Origin: Lentzea atacamensis
GTDB taxonomy: Bacteria; Actinomycetota; Actinomycetes; Mycobacteriales; Pseudonocardiaceae
Reading direction: 5' to 3'
Length of the DNA: 64,000 bases
Assembly: GCF_003269295.1 (NCBI RefSeq)
Contig: NZ_QLTT01000008.1
Location: 267,227-331,226 of the forward strand
Shown: positions 9,333-16,731 of the stretch, one piece after another
Position numbering within the stretch: position 1 is the first letter of the stretch
Layout of the letters: every line of letters starts with the position of its first letter
Notes under the pieces: generated by a model
The model's input: the letters and a program-made list of their open reading frames with translations, nothing else
Databases searched by the model: none
What the model was told of the DNA's origin: nothing
Program-made: the position numbers and the translations under genes

Positions 9333-9816
9333 CCTGGCGCAGCCACTCCCTGGCGATCGCCCGGCCGTCCGGCACCAGCGGCCAGCCGGGGTCTTCGATC
9401 TTCACGCGCAGCTCGTCGAGGTCCATCCACCCGCCCCAGGCCACCTCCTCGGGCTGGTGGGTGAACGGGCCGTCGGTGCGTGCCTCGTAGACCCACACGT
9501 GGTAGCGCGTGCGGTCGTCGACGTACTTGGAGATGAACAGCTTCTTCAGCGGGACCTCTACTCCCAGCTCCTCGCGAAGCTCGCGCTCGGCGGCCTCGCC
9601 GGGGTTCTCGCCCGCGTCGATCACGCCGCCGGCGGTGCAGTCGTAGAGGCCGGGGAAGATGTCCTTGGTGTCGGTGCGGCGGTGCACGTAGACACGCGAG
9701 CCGTCGACCGACCGCACGATGATGGTCGCGCAGCCGTGCCACAGGTTCTCGGCACGCATGCGTTCCCGCGAGACCGTGCCGATGACGAACCGGTTCTCGT
9801 CGTACAGGTTGATCAT
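9319..9816 (-). CDS. Nudix hydrolase
   Basis: A 165-residue pyrophosphohydrolase. The full Nudix box is present (GGVIDAGENPGEAAERELRE followed by ELGV, fitting GX5EX7REUXEEXGU). The layout (ENLWHGCATIIVRS, HRRTDTKDIFPGLYD) resembles the YfcD/isopentenyl-diphosphate isomerase-like Nudix branch, which includes uncharacterised housecleaning enzymes. It starts with ATG and converges on the aldo/keto reductase with a 14-base overlap. The exact nucleotide substrate cannot be read from the sequence. Confidence 0.92.
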   Translation of the reverse strand: MINLYDENRFVIGTVSRERMRAENLWHGCATIIVRSVDGSRVYVHRRTDTKDIFPGLYDCTAGGVIDAGENPGEAAERELREELGVEVPLKKLFISKYVDDRTRYHVWVYEARTDGPFTHQPEEVAWGGWMDLDELRVKIEDPGWPLVPDGRAIAREWLRQVSSS

Positions 9817-9923
9817 CCCCGTGTCCTCCTGTGGTCGTACGCGAGCTTGCTACCCCAGTCCGACGCCCGCTGATCGTCTCTCTTCCTACCTTCGTGACCG
9901 TCAGACGTCACCGAGGAGGATTC

Positions 9924-12317
9924 GTGTCCACTTCCCTGCGGCTCGGCGTCGCCGAGTTCCGCGCCCGGCCGGGTCGCGCGCTGCTGCCCGGCGTCGCGCT
10001 CGTCGTCGGTGTGGCCTGCCTGCTGGCCGCCCTGGTGCTGAGCGACGCGCTCTCCAGGTCGGTCGACGAGGGCGCACCCCTCACACCGTCCGCCGTGGGG
10101 CACGTGGTGGACGTCCAGCCCTCCGAGTACGGCTCCGACACCGTCGAGGCGAACCGCCCGAAGCTCGACGACGCGCTGGTGACCAGGCTTTCCGCGGTCG
10201 GCAGGGCAGTGCCGGTACAGGAGGTGCGCGCGGATCTGCTGAACGCCGGCGGCCGGGCGGGGGAGCACCGGGCTGAGGTGCACGTCCAGCAGCCGGATCT
10301 GGTGCGCTGGCCGTTGGCCGAGGGCAAGGCGCCGGCCGCCGGCAACGAGGTCGCCGTCGACAAGATCACCGCGTACGAACGCGGCCTCAAGCCCGGGGAC
10401 AAGATCAACCTCGCCGCCGCGGACGGCAGGCCCTTAGAGGTCACGGTCAGCGGTGTCATGAAGAAGGGCGGGATCGACTCGCGGCCGATCCTGGTCGCGG
10501 GCCCCGACCTCGCCCGCAAGCTCGACCCGCGATCGGAGACGCAAGCGGTGTGGGTGATCGGCGGTGCCCGTGACGCCGTCGCGAGTGCGGCCGGTCCGGC
10601 GTATCTCGTGCGGGATCCGGCTCCTGACGCCGACAAGGTCGGCAACGACCTGACCTTCATCCTCCTGCCGTTCAGCGTGCTCGCGCTGGCCACGGCGGTG
10701 TTCGTGGCGGCGGCGACGTTCCGTGCGGTCTACGCGCAACGTCAGCGCCAGACAGCGCTGCTGCGGTGCATCGGTGCCCAGCGCGGGCCGTTGGTGCGCA
10801 GGAGCCTGTTCGAGGCGCTGCTGACCGGTGCGCTGGCCGGTGTCGGCGGTGCGCTGCTGGGCGGGCCGACGGCGTGGCTGCTGGCCAGGACGTTCGACGT
10901 CACCGGTGTCTCCGCGCTGTTCGGCGCGGTGCAGCTCAGCCCGGAGCTGCTGCCGTCGCTCGGCTACGTGATCCTCGGAGTTGTCGTTGCCGCGGTATTG
11001 AGCGTGATGGCGGCAGTCCGGCCTGCGATCAACGCTGCGCGCGTATCGCCTCTCGCCGCGTTGCGTGAGGCGGAGAACGAGGTGCCGCCGAAGTCCGTCC
11101 GGCGCCTGCGGCTGGTGTTCGGTCTGCTGTTCACCGCCGGCGCGGCACTGCTGGCACTGGTGGCGATCGCGGCCAAGGGCACGTCCGGGGCACCGCTCGC
11201 CGTCACGTTCTCCGCGATCGCCGCGGTGACCGGCCTGTTCTGGATCCTCGGCCCGGTCACCGTGCCGTTCATCGCGCGGTTGTTCGGCAAGATCGGCGGC
11301 ACGCAGTGGAAGCTCGCCGGTGCCGAGGTGCGCAGGATGCCGCAGCGGTCCGCGTCGGTGGCGTTGCCGTTGCTGCTGGCCAGCTCCATGGTGACGTTCT
11401 TCCTCGTCGTGCTGGGCGGGGCGCAGGACATGGCCGACACGTTCGCCAACGAGGAACGCCCGGACGCGACCGTGGTGGACGCGGGGGAACGGCCGCTGCC
11501 GGCCATCCCCGCCCAGCCCGAGGTGGCCGCCAGTGTGGTGCTGCACAAGGCCGAGAACGGGTCCGGCGTCGATCCCGAGCAGTTCAAGGCGTGGCTGAAG
11601 GCGCAGAACGTGTCCGGGGGCGAGCAGCTCACGGCCGGTACGGCGCTGGTCCCGCCGCACTGGCAGGACAGGCCGTTCATCGAGAGCGACGGCAAGCAGT
11701 ACAAGATCGTCGGGACTCTGCCCGGCAGCGTCACCGGCTACGCGACGATCATCGGCGGCCTGACCTCCGGACCGGCCGAGCAGGTGCTGGTCGCGTTGAA
11801 GCCGGGGGCCGATCAGGCGCAGTTCCGGGCGAACCTGCAGGCCGCACTGCCGAACAACCCGACGGTCGTCGTGCGGACCGACGCGGACGAGCGTGCGGAG
11901 GCGGACCGGTACATGCACCTCGGCACCGTGCTGATGATGGTGCTGCTCGGGCTGTCCGTGGCGGTCGCCGTGACCGGTATCGGCACCGCGCTGACGATCT
12001 CGGTCCAGGAACGCCGCAAGGAGCTCGCACTCAGGCGCGCCTTGGGTGTCACCAGGGGCGGACTGCAGGGCGGAGTCATCGCTGAAGCGATCATGTTGGC
12101 CCTGGTCGGGGTGATCGGCGGCGGCGTACTCGGGTTCGCCTACGCGGAAGTCGCGATCCTGTCCACCGGGATCGACATGTCGCTGCCCGGCCTGAAGGTC
12201 GTGTTGCCGCTGGTCATAGGCGCGGTGGCGGTCGTCGTGCTGGCTGTCCTGGCCGCTTTCGGGCCGTCTCGCGGCGCGTCCCGCATTCGCCCGGCGGCAG
12301 GACTGGCGTCCGGGTGA
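9924..12317 (+). CDS. FtsX-like ABC permease without an adjacent ATPase
   Basis: A 797-residue membrane protein of the MacB/FtsX type. One N-terminal helix (LLPGVALVVGVACLLAALVL) leads into an extracellular MacB-PCD-like region. The first three-helix FtsX core spans about residues 240-390, a second periplasmic region follows, and a second FtsX core lies at the C-terminus (ISVQERRKELALRRALGVTR is the cytoplasmic ATPase-contact loop). The start is the GTG at 9924 behind GAGGAGGA; frame upstream of it has no homology. Such permeases normally neighbour an ATPase gene; none lies beside this one. Confidence 0.9.
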   Translation: MSTSLRLGVAEFRARPGRALLPGVALVVGVACLLAALVLSDALSRSVDEGAPLTPSAVGHVVDVQPSEYGSDTVEANRPKLDDALVTRLSAVGRAVPVQEVRADLLNAGGRAGEHRAEVHVQQPDLVRWPLAEGKAPAAGNEVAVDKITAYERGLKPGDKINLAAADGRPLEVTVSGVMKKGGIDSRPILVAGPDLARKLDPRSETQAVWVIGGARDAVASAAGPAYLVRDPAPDADKVGNDLTFILLPFSVLALATAVFVAAATFRAVYAQRQRQTALLRCIGAQRGPLVRRSLFEALLTGALAGVGGALLGGPTAWLLARTFDVTGVSALFGAVQLSPELLPSLGYVILGVVVAAVLSVMAAVRPAINAARVSPLAALREAENEVPPKSVRRLRLVFGLLFTAGAALLALVAIAAKGTSGAPLAVTFSAIAAVTGLFWILGPVTVPFIARLFGKIGGTQWKLAGAEVRRMPQRSASVALPLLLASSMVTFFLVVLGGAQDMADTFANEERPDATVVDAGERPLPAIPAQPEVAASVVLHKAENGSGVDPEQFKAWLKAQNVSGGEQLTAGTALVPPHWQDRPFIESDGKQYKIVGTLPGSVTGYATIIGGLTSGPAEQVLVALKPGADQAQFRANLQAALPNNPTVVVRTDADERAEADRYMHLGTVLMMVLLGLSVAVAVTGIGTALTISVQERRKELALRRALGVTRGGLQGGVIAEAIMLALVGVIGGGVLGFAYAEVAILSTGIDMSLPGLKVVLPLVIGAVAVVVLAVLAAFGPSRGASRIRPAAGLASG

Positions 12318-12322
12318 ATAGG

Positions 12323-12355
12323 GTGAGGGGAGCTTCAACGCGAAGCTCCCCTCAC
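12323..12355 (+). terminator. Strong terminator between the FtsX permease and dop
   Basis: A perfect 14-bp stem, GTGAGGGGAGCTTC and its complement, has a 5-base loop (AACGC) and starts 6 bases after the permease stop. It insulates dop from the upstream accessory block. Confidence 0.9.
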
Positions 12356-12389
12356 GCTGTTGCCGGGGTCAGGTCATAAGGTGTTGCGT

Positions 12390-13883
12390 ATGCGGCGGAT
12401 CATGGGAACCGAGGTCGAGTACGGCATCGCGGTGCCGGGCGACGCGACCGCGAACCCGGTGCTCACTTCGACACAGGTGGTGCTCGCGTACGCGGCGGCG
12501 GCGGACATACCGCGCGCCCGGCGGGCCAGGTGGGACTACGAGGTGGAGTCACCGTTGCGCGACGCGCGCGGGTTCGACCTGGGCAGCCCCGGCGGCCACC
12601 CCGCCGACTCCGACGTCGAGGACCTCGGTGCGGCCAACGTCATCCTCACCAACGGCGCGCGGCTCTACGTGGACCACGCGCACCCCGAGTACTCGGCGCC
12701 CGAGGTCACCAACGCGCGTGACGCGGTGATCTGGGACAAGGCCGGGGAGCGGGTGATGGAGGAGGCCGCGATGAAGGCCGCCACCGTGCCCGGTCAACCG
12801 CGGTTGCAGCTGTACAAGAACAACGTCGACGGCAAGGGCGCGTCGTACGGCACGCACGAGAACTACCTGATGCAGCGGTCGACGCCGTTCACCGCCGTCA
12901 TCGCCGGCCTCACGCCGTTCTTCGTGTCGCGCCAGGTCATCACCGGTTCCGGCCGCGTGGGCATCGGCCCGTCCGGCGAGGAGGCGGGCTACCAGCTCTC
13001 GCAGCGCTCGGACTACATCGAGGTCGAGGTCGGCCTGGAGACGACGCTCAAGCGCGGCATCATCAACACGCGCGACGAGCCGCACGCGGACGCGGACAAG
13101 TACCGCCGCCTGCACGTCATCATCGGCGACGCGAACCTCGCCGAGTACTCGACGTACCTCAAGCTCGGCACCACGTCGATCGTGCTCGACATGATCGAGG
13201 CCGGGATGCGGTTCGACGACCTGCGCATGGTCGACCCGGTCCGCGCGGTGCACCAGATCAGCCACGACCCGACCCTCAAGACCAAGGTCGAGCTGACCGG
13301 CGGCCGCAAGTTCACCGGCCTCGACGTGCAGTTCGCCTACCACGAGCGGGCCGCCGCCTTCATCGAGAAGGAGGGCATCGGCGACCGCGACGTGCTGCGG
13401 GTCTGGGGCGAGGTGCTCGACGCGCTCGCCCGCGACCCCGCGGAGTGCGCCGACCGTCTCGACTGGGTGGCCAAGCTGCGGCTGCTCGAGGGCTACCGGC
13501 AGCGCGACGGCCTCGCGTGGGGCTCCGCGCGGCTCAACCTGGTCGACCTGCAGTACTCCGACGTCCGGCTGGACAAGGGCCTCTACAACCGCCTGGTCGC
13601 GCGCGGCTCGATGAAGCGCCTGGTCAGCGAGGAGGAGGTGCGCGCGGCCATCACCACTCCGCCGGAGGACACGCGTGCGTACTTCCGCGGCCGGTGCCTG
13701 GAGCGCTACCCCACCTCGGTGGCGGCCGCATCCTGGGACTCGGTGATCTTTGATCTGGGTCGAGAATCCCTCGTGCGAATCCCGACGCTCGAACCGCTCC
13801 GCGGGACGAAAGCGCACGTCGGAGCCCTTCTGGAGGCCTCTGACACCGCCGAGCAACTGGTGGACGCGCTCACTCGCGGGTGA
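12390..13883 (+). CDS. dop: Deamidase/depupylase Dop
   Basis: Converts the C-terminal Gln of Pup to Glu and also strips Pup from substrates. The 497-residue product matches mycobacterial Dop throughout: [13 protein letters not shown] at the N-terminus (nucleotide-binding Glu), [14 protein letters not shown] (catalytic Asp and metal ligands), [31 protein letters not shown], and [10 protein letters not shown] near the C-terminus. It has the Dop loop that PafA lacks. The ATG at 12390 is chosen by alignment to known Dop; a GTG at 12381 is also possible. The pup gene follows after 79 bases with its own promoter. Confidence 0.97.
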   Translation: MRRIMGTEVEYGIAVPGDATANPVLTSTQVVLAYAAAADIPRARRARWDYEVESPLRDARGFDLGSPGGHPADSDVEDLGAANVILTNGARLYVDHAHPEYSAPEVTNARDAVIWDKAGERVMEEAAMKAATVPGQPRLQLYKNNVDGKGASYGTHENYLMQRSTPFTAVIAGLTPFFVSRQVITGSGRVGIGPSGEEAGYQLSQRSDYIEVEVGLETTLKRGIINTRDEPHADADKYRRLHVIIGDANLAEYSTYLKLGTTSIVLDMIEAGMRFDDLRMVDPVRAVHQISHDPTLKTKVELTGGRKFTGLDVQFAYHERAAAFIEKEGIGDRDVLRVWGEVLDALARDPAECADRLDWVAKLRLLEGYRQRDGLAWGSARLNLVDLQYSDVRLDKGLYNRLVARGSMKRLVSEEEVRAAITTPPEDTRAYFRGRCLERYPTSVAAASWDSVIFDLGRESLVRIPTLEPLRGTKAHVGALLEASDTAEQLVDALTRG

Positions 13884-13909
13884 TCGTCTACCCGAGTGGC
13901 TCAGGATTT

Positions 13910-13932
13910 TTGTCGGTGCCGCTGGGTAGTGT
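13910..13932 (+). promoter_or_regulatory. PafBC-type (RecA-NDp) promoter of pup-prcBA
   Basis: TTGTCGGTG (13910-13918), 8 bases, then TAGTGT (13927-13932): every fixed position of the TTGTCRGTG-N8-TAnnnT consensus is met. Transcription would begin near 13939, leaving a 24-base leader that contains GCGGGAGG before the pup ATG. The promoter lies just after the dop stop, so pup, prcB and prcA can be induced without dop. Confidence 0.8.
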
Positions 13933-13962
13933 TCTTGTCAGGCGAGTTAGCGGGAGGCCGAG

Positions 13963-14157
13963 ATGTCCCAGGAACAGAAGCAGCGCCAGGGTGGTGGCGA
14001 CGGCGACGACGGTGCCGAGGGCGCTGCCGGAGCGGGTCAGGAACGCCGCGAGAAGCTCGGCGAGGACGTGGACGCGATCCTCGACGAGATCGACGACGTG
14101 CTCGAGGAGAACGCGGAGGACTTCGTCCGCGCATACGTGCAAAAGGGTGGTCAGTAG
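13963..14157 (+). CDS. pup: Prokaryotic ubiquitin-like protein Pup (Gln form)
   Basis: The 64-residue intrinsically disordered tag is joined to lysines of target proteins. The N-terminal half is charged and Gly/Asp/Glu-rich. The C-terminal helix region (DVDAILDEIDDVLEENAEDF, then VRAYVQKGGQ) is the conserved part that binds Mpa and PafA. It ends GGQ, so Dop must deamidate it before conjugation. The ATG follows GGGAGG. It has a PafBC-type promoter and is followed by prcB after 49 bases. Confidence 0.98.
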   Translation: MSQEQKQRQGGGDGDDGAEGAAGAGQERREKLGEDVDAILDEIDDVLEENAEDFVRAYVQKGGQ

Positions 14158-14206
14158 GCCTTCGGGGGCCTGTTGACCATTTCGGGGACGGGAGAACAAC
14201 CAACAC

Positions 14207-15055
14207 ATGGACCACAGCTCGACCGGGCGTTACCCGGCCGCGGCGCTGCCTCCGGCGTACCTGACGCCGGGCTCGTCGTCGTTCACGGACTTCTTGCGGG
14301 CGCAGGCACCCGAGATGCTGCCTGGCGCACGGAAGCTCCCGGAGGGGACCGTCCAGGCCCCGCACGGGACGACGATCGTCGCGGCCACCTACAAGGGTGG
14401 GGTCGTGATCGCCGGTGACCGGCGCGCGACGATGGGCAACGTCATCGCCCAGCGCGACATGAAGAAGGTCTTCGTGACCGACGACCACTCGGCTGTCGGC
14501 ATCGCGGGCACGGCGGGCATCGCGATCGAGATCGTGCGGCTGTACACGGTCGAACTGCGGCACTACGAGAAGATCGAGGGCGTCTCGCTGTCGCTCGACG
14601 GCAAGGCGAACCGCCTCTCGGCGATGATCAGGGGCAACCTCGACGCGGCCATGGCCGGCCTCGCCGTGGTGCCCCTGTTCGCCGGGTACGACACCTCGGC
14701 CACGGACTCGGACCGCGCGGGCCGCATCGTGTCCTACGACGTCACCGGCGGCCGCTACGAGGAGTCGCAGGGCTACCAGGCCGTCGGCTCCGGCTCGCTG
14801 TTCGCGAAGTCGGCGCTCAAGAAGCTCTACGACCCGGACGCGGACGTCGACGCCGCCATCCGCTCGGTCATCGAGTCGCTGTACGACGCGGCCGACGACG
14901 ACTCGGCGACGGGCGGCCCGGACCCGGTCCGCAAGCTCTACCCGGTCGTGGTCACGATCAACGGCCCCGACGGCGCCGTCGAGATCCCGGAGTCCCAGGT
15001 GGCCACGGTCGCCGACGCGGTCGTCGAAGGCCGCCGGTCCCGCCCTTCAGGCTGA
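14207..15055 (+). CDS. prcB: 20S proteasome beta subunit
   Basis: The catalytic subunit of the 20S core is made as a 282-residue precursor. A 54-residue propeptide ends at His-Gly, directly before Thr55 ([20 protein letters not shown]). This exposes the N-terminal nucleophile threonine; Asp and Lys of the active site lie in DRR and further downstream. [13 protein letters not shown] near the C-terminus is characteristic of actinobacterial PrcB. It stands between pup and prcA in a typical head-to-tail order. Confidence 0.98.
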   Translation: MDHSSTGRYPAAALPPAYLTPGSSSFTDFLRAQAPEMLPGARKLPEGTVQAPHGTTIVAATYKGGVVIAGDRRATMGNVIAQRDMKKVFVTDDHSAVGIAGTAGIAIEIVRLYTVELRHYEKIEGVSLSLDGKANRLSAMIRGNLDAAMAGLAVVPLFAGYDTSATDSDRAGRIVSYDVTGGRYEESQGYQAVGSGSLFAKSALKKLYDPDADVDAAIRSVIESLYDAADDDSATGGPDPVRKLYPVVVTINGPDGAVEIPESQVATVADAVVEGRRSRPSG

Positions 15056-15089
15056 GTCCCCATCAGGTTCGACGTCAGGAGCACCACCC

Positions 15090-15857
15090 ATGACGATGCC
15101 GCTGTACGCATCGGCAGAGCAGGTGATGCGCGACCGCTCCGAGTACGCCCGCAAGGGCATCGCCAGGGGTCGCAGCGTCATCGTGCTGAAGTACGCGGAC
15201 GGCATTCTGTTCGTCGCGGAGAACCCTTCCAGCACCCTGCACAAGGTCTCGGAGATCTACGACCGCATCGGCTTCGCCGCCGTCGGCCGCTACAGCGAGT
15301 TCGAGAACCTGCGCCAGGCGGGCATCCGGTTCGCCGACGTGCGCGGCTACCAGAACGACCCGCGTGACGTGACCTCCAGGTCTCTCGCGAACGTCTACGC
15401 GACCACCCTCGGCACCTACTTCACCGAGCAGATCAAGCCCTTCGAGGTGGAGATCTGCGTGGCCGAGGTCGGGGACACCGCCGACTCGGACACGTTGTAC
15501 CGGTTGACGTACGACGGGTCCATTGTGGATGAGCCGCAGTACATCGTGATGGGTGGCACCGTGGACGCCGCCAACACCGCGCTGAAGGAGTCGTTCGCCG
15601 ACGGGTTGTCGTTGGCGGAGGCTGTGCCGGTCGCGGTGAAGGCTCTGTCCGCCGGCTCGCCCTCCACCGGTAATGGCGGACCGGAGTTGCTGCCCGCCAA
15701 CAAGCTGGAGATCGCGGTTCTGGAGAGGGCTCGGCCTCGGAGGGCGTTCCGGCGGATTGCCGGGGCGGCTTTGGCTCAGCTCCTGCCTGCGCCCACCAAG
15801 GGCGGGAAGCCTGTGGAGGACGTTCAGCTGCCTGGCTCGGAGGACGAGTCGAAGTAG
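15090..15857 (+). CDS. prcA: 20S proteasome alpha subunit
   Basis: The 255-residue outer-ring subunit forms the gate. The N-terminal [20 protein letters not shown] matches the gating segment of PrcA, followed by the alpha-subunit signature [19 protein letters not shown] and [20 protein letters not shown]. The C-terminal tail is Lys/Pro-rich and disordered. The ATG at 15090 follows AGGAGC. A strong terminator follows after 19 bases, so the operon is pup-prcB-prcA; pafA is about 12 kb away. Confidence 0.98.
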   Translation: MTMPLYASAEQVMRDRSEYARKGIARGRSVIVLKYADGILFVAENPSSTLHKVSEIYDRIGFAAVGRYSEFENLRQAGIRFADVRGYQNDPRDVTSRSLANVYATTLGTYFTEQIKPFEVEICVAEVGDTADSDTLYRLTYDGSIVDEPQYIVMGGTVDAANTALKESFADGLSLAEAVPVAVKALSAGSPSTGNGGPELLPANKLEIAVLERARPRRAFRRIAGAALAQLLPAPTKGGKPVEDVQLPGSEDESK

Positions 15858-15876
15858 GGTTTTGGTTGTTGCGATG

Positions 15877-15904
15877 GGCCCTCGGGGGTGTTCCCCCGGG
15901 GGCC
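15877..15904 (+). terminator. Terminator of the pup-prcBA operon
   Basis: GGCCCTCGGGGG pairs with CCCCCGGGGGCC (12 pairs including one T-G) around TGTT and is followed by TTTCGTTT, a classical rho-independent shape. Confidence 0.88.
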
Positions 15905-15957
15905 TTTCGTTTGGGGCGCTTGGGGGTCGTAGGCGGTTGGGGTGCGTAGGCGCTTGG

Positions 15958-16020
15958 GCGCCAGAGGGGTCAGGTCAAGTCGACGAAAAGCGTGTCGACT
16001 TGACCTGACCCCTCTGGCGC
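15958..16020. repeat. Perfect 27-bp inverted repeat with 9-base loop
   Basis: The left arm (15958-15984, starting GCGCCAGAGGGGTCAGGTCA and ending GTCGAC) is an exact reverse complement of the right arm (15994-16020). The spacer is GAAAAGCGT. Just upstream (15928-15958) are two imperfect copies of CGTAGGCGGTTGGG with a 17-base period. The element lies between the convergent prcA and alpha/beta-hydrolase genes, after a complete terminator, so it is more than prcA needs. It could be a backup terminator for the hydrolase, a palindromic mobile remnant or a protein-binding hairpin. Confidence 0.9.
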
Positions 16021-16089
16021 GGCCAACGATCTGGCGCGACTCGTGACGGGACCACCGGCGTTGTGTTGGTGGGGCCTCGCCTTCGGGCT

Positions 16090-16722
16090 TCAGGCTGCGT
16101 AGGTGGCCAGCAGGGCTGCCAGTTCTCTCGGCTTGCTCAGCTGAGCGCAGTGGCCCGCGGCCAGCTCCACCGGTTCCACGCCCAGGCGGTCGGCCACCAC
16201 TCGCCGCATGAACTCCGGCGTGAAGAAGCGGTCCTCTGTGCACAGGACGAAATGCGTTGGCACCGCTGGCATCGCGTCGAGTGGCCACGGCTTCGACATG
16301 GCGGTTTCCGACATGTCCCGTTCGCGCTTCTGGGACTCCTCCGCCAGGTGGGGCGGAACGTCGTGCCAGAACTGGTCTTCCAGGCCGCTGTCGGTGTAGC
16401 CGGTGTTGGTCCACCAGTCGCCGGGGGCCTCGCCCGGGCGCGGCAGCATCGCCGTCACCAGGACCAGGGCCGAGGCGTTGGTCTCCGCGGCCACCAGTGG
16501 AGCCACCAGGCCGCCGAACGAGTGGCCCACGACCACCACGTCCGAAGTGGACGGGAGGGCGTCGACCACGGTCGCCGCCCAGTCCGTCAGGTCCTTCGAC
16601 TCGTCCTCGGTGGGGAGGTCCGGGGCGATCACGGTGTGGCCCTCGGCTTGCAGCGCCTCTGCTACCAGGTGCCATGACCAGCCCACATCGCCTGCGCCGT
16701 GCACTATCGCGAAGGTTGTCAC
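16090..16722 (-). CDS. Alpha/beta hydrolase
   Basis: The 210-residue hydrolase resembles the salicylate-esterase/hydroxynitrile-lyase-like branch. VHGAGDVGWSWH forms the oxyanion region, nucleophile Ser lies in VVGHSFGGLV, an acidic residue near LCTEDRFF, and His in AAGHCAQLSKP. No signal peptide is present, so it acts in the cytoplasm. The GTG at 16722 lies 9 bases after the stop of the ABC permease gene upstream, so it is likely the last gene of the PadR-ABC operon. The substrate is unknown. Confidence 0.88.
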   Translation of the reverse strand: MTTFAIVHGAGDVGWSWHLVAEALQAEGHTVIAPDLPTEDESKDLTDWAATVVDALPSTSDVVVVGHSFGGLVAPLVAAETNASALVLVTAMLPRPGEAPGDWWTNTGYTDSGLEDQFWHDVPPHLAEESQKRERDMSETAMSKPWPLDAMPAVPTHFVLCTEDRFFTPEFMRRVVADRLGVEPVELAAGHCAQLSKPRELAALLATYAA

Positions 16723-16731
16723 GGGCGCAGC

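Noticed and set aside
16381-16405. CTGTCGGTG inside the alpha/beta-hydrolase gene (similar words occur at 45641)
   Set aside because: They lie inside coding sequence, lack TAnnnT at the right distance, and miss the first T.
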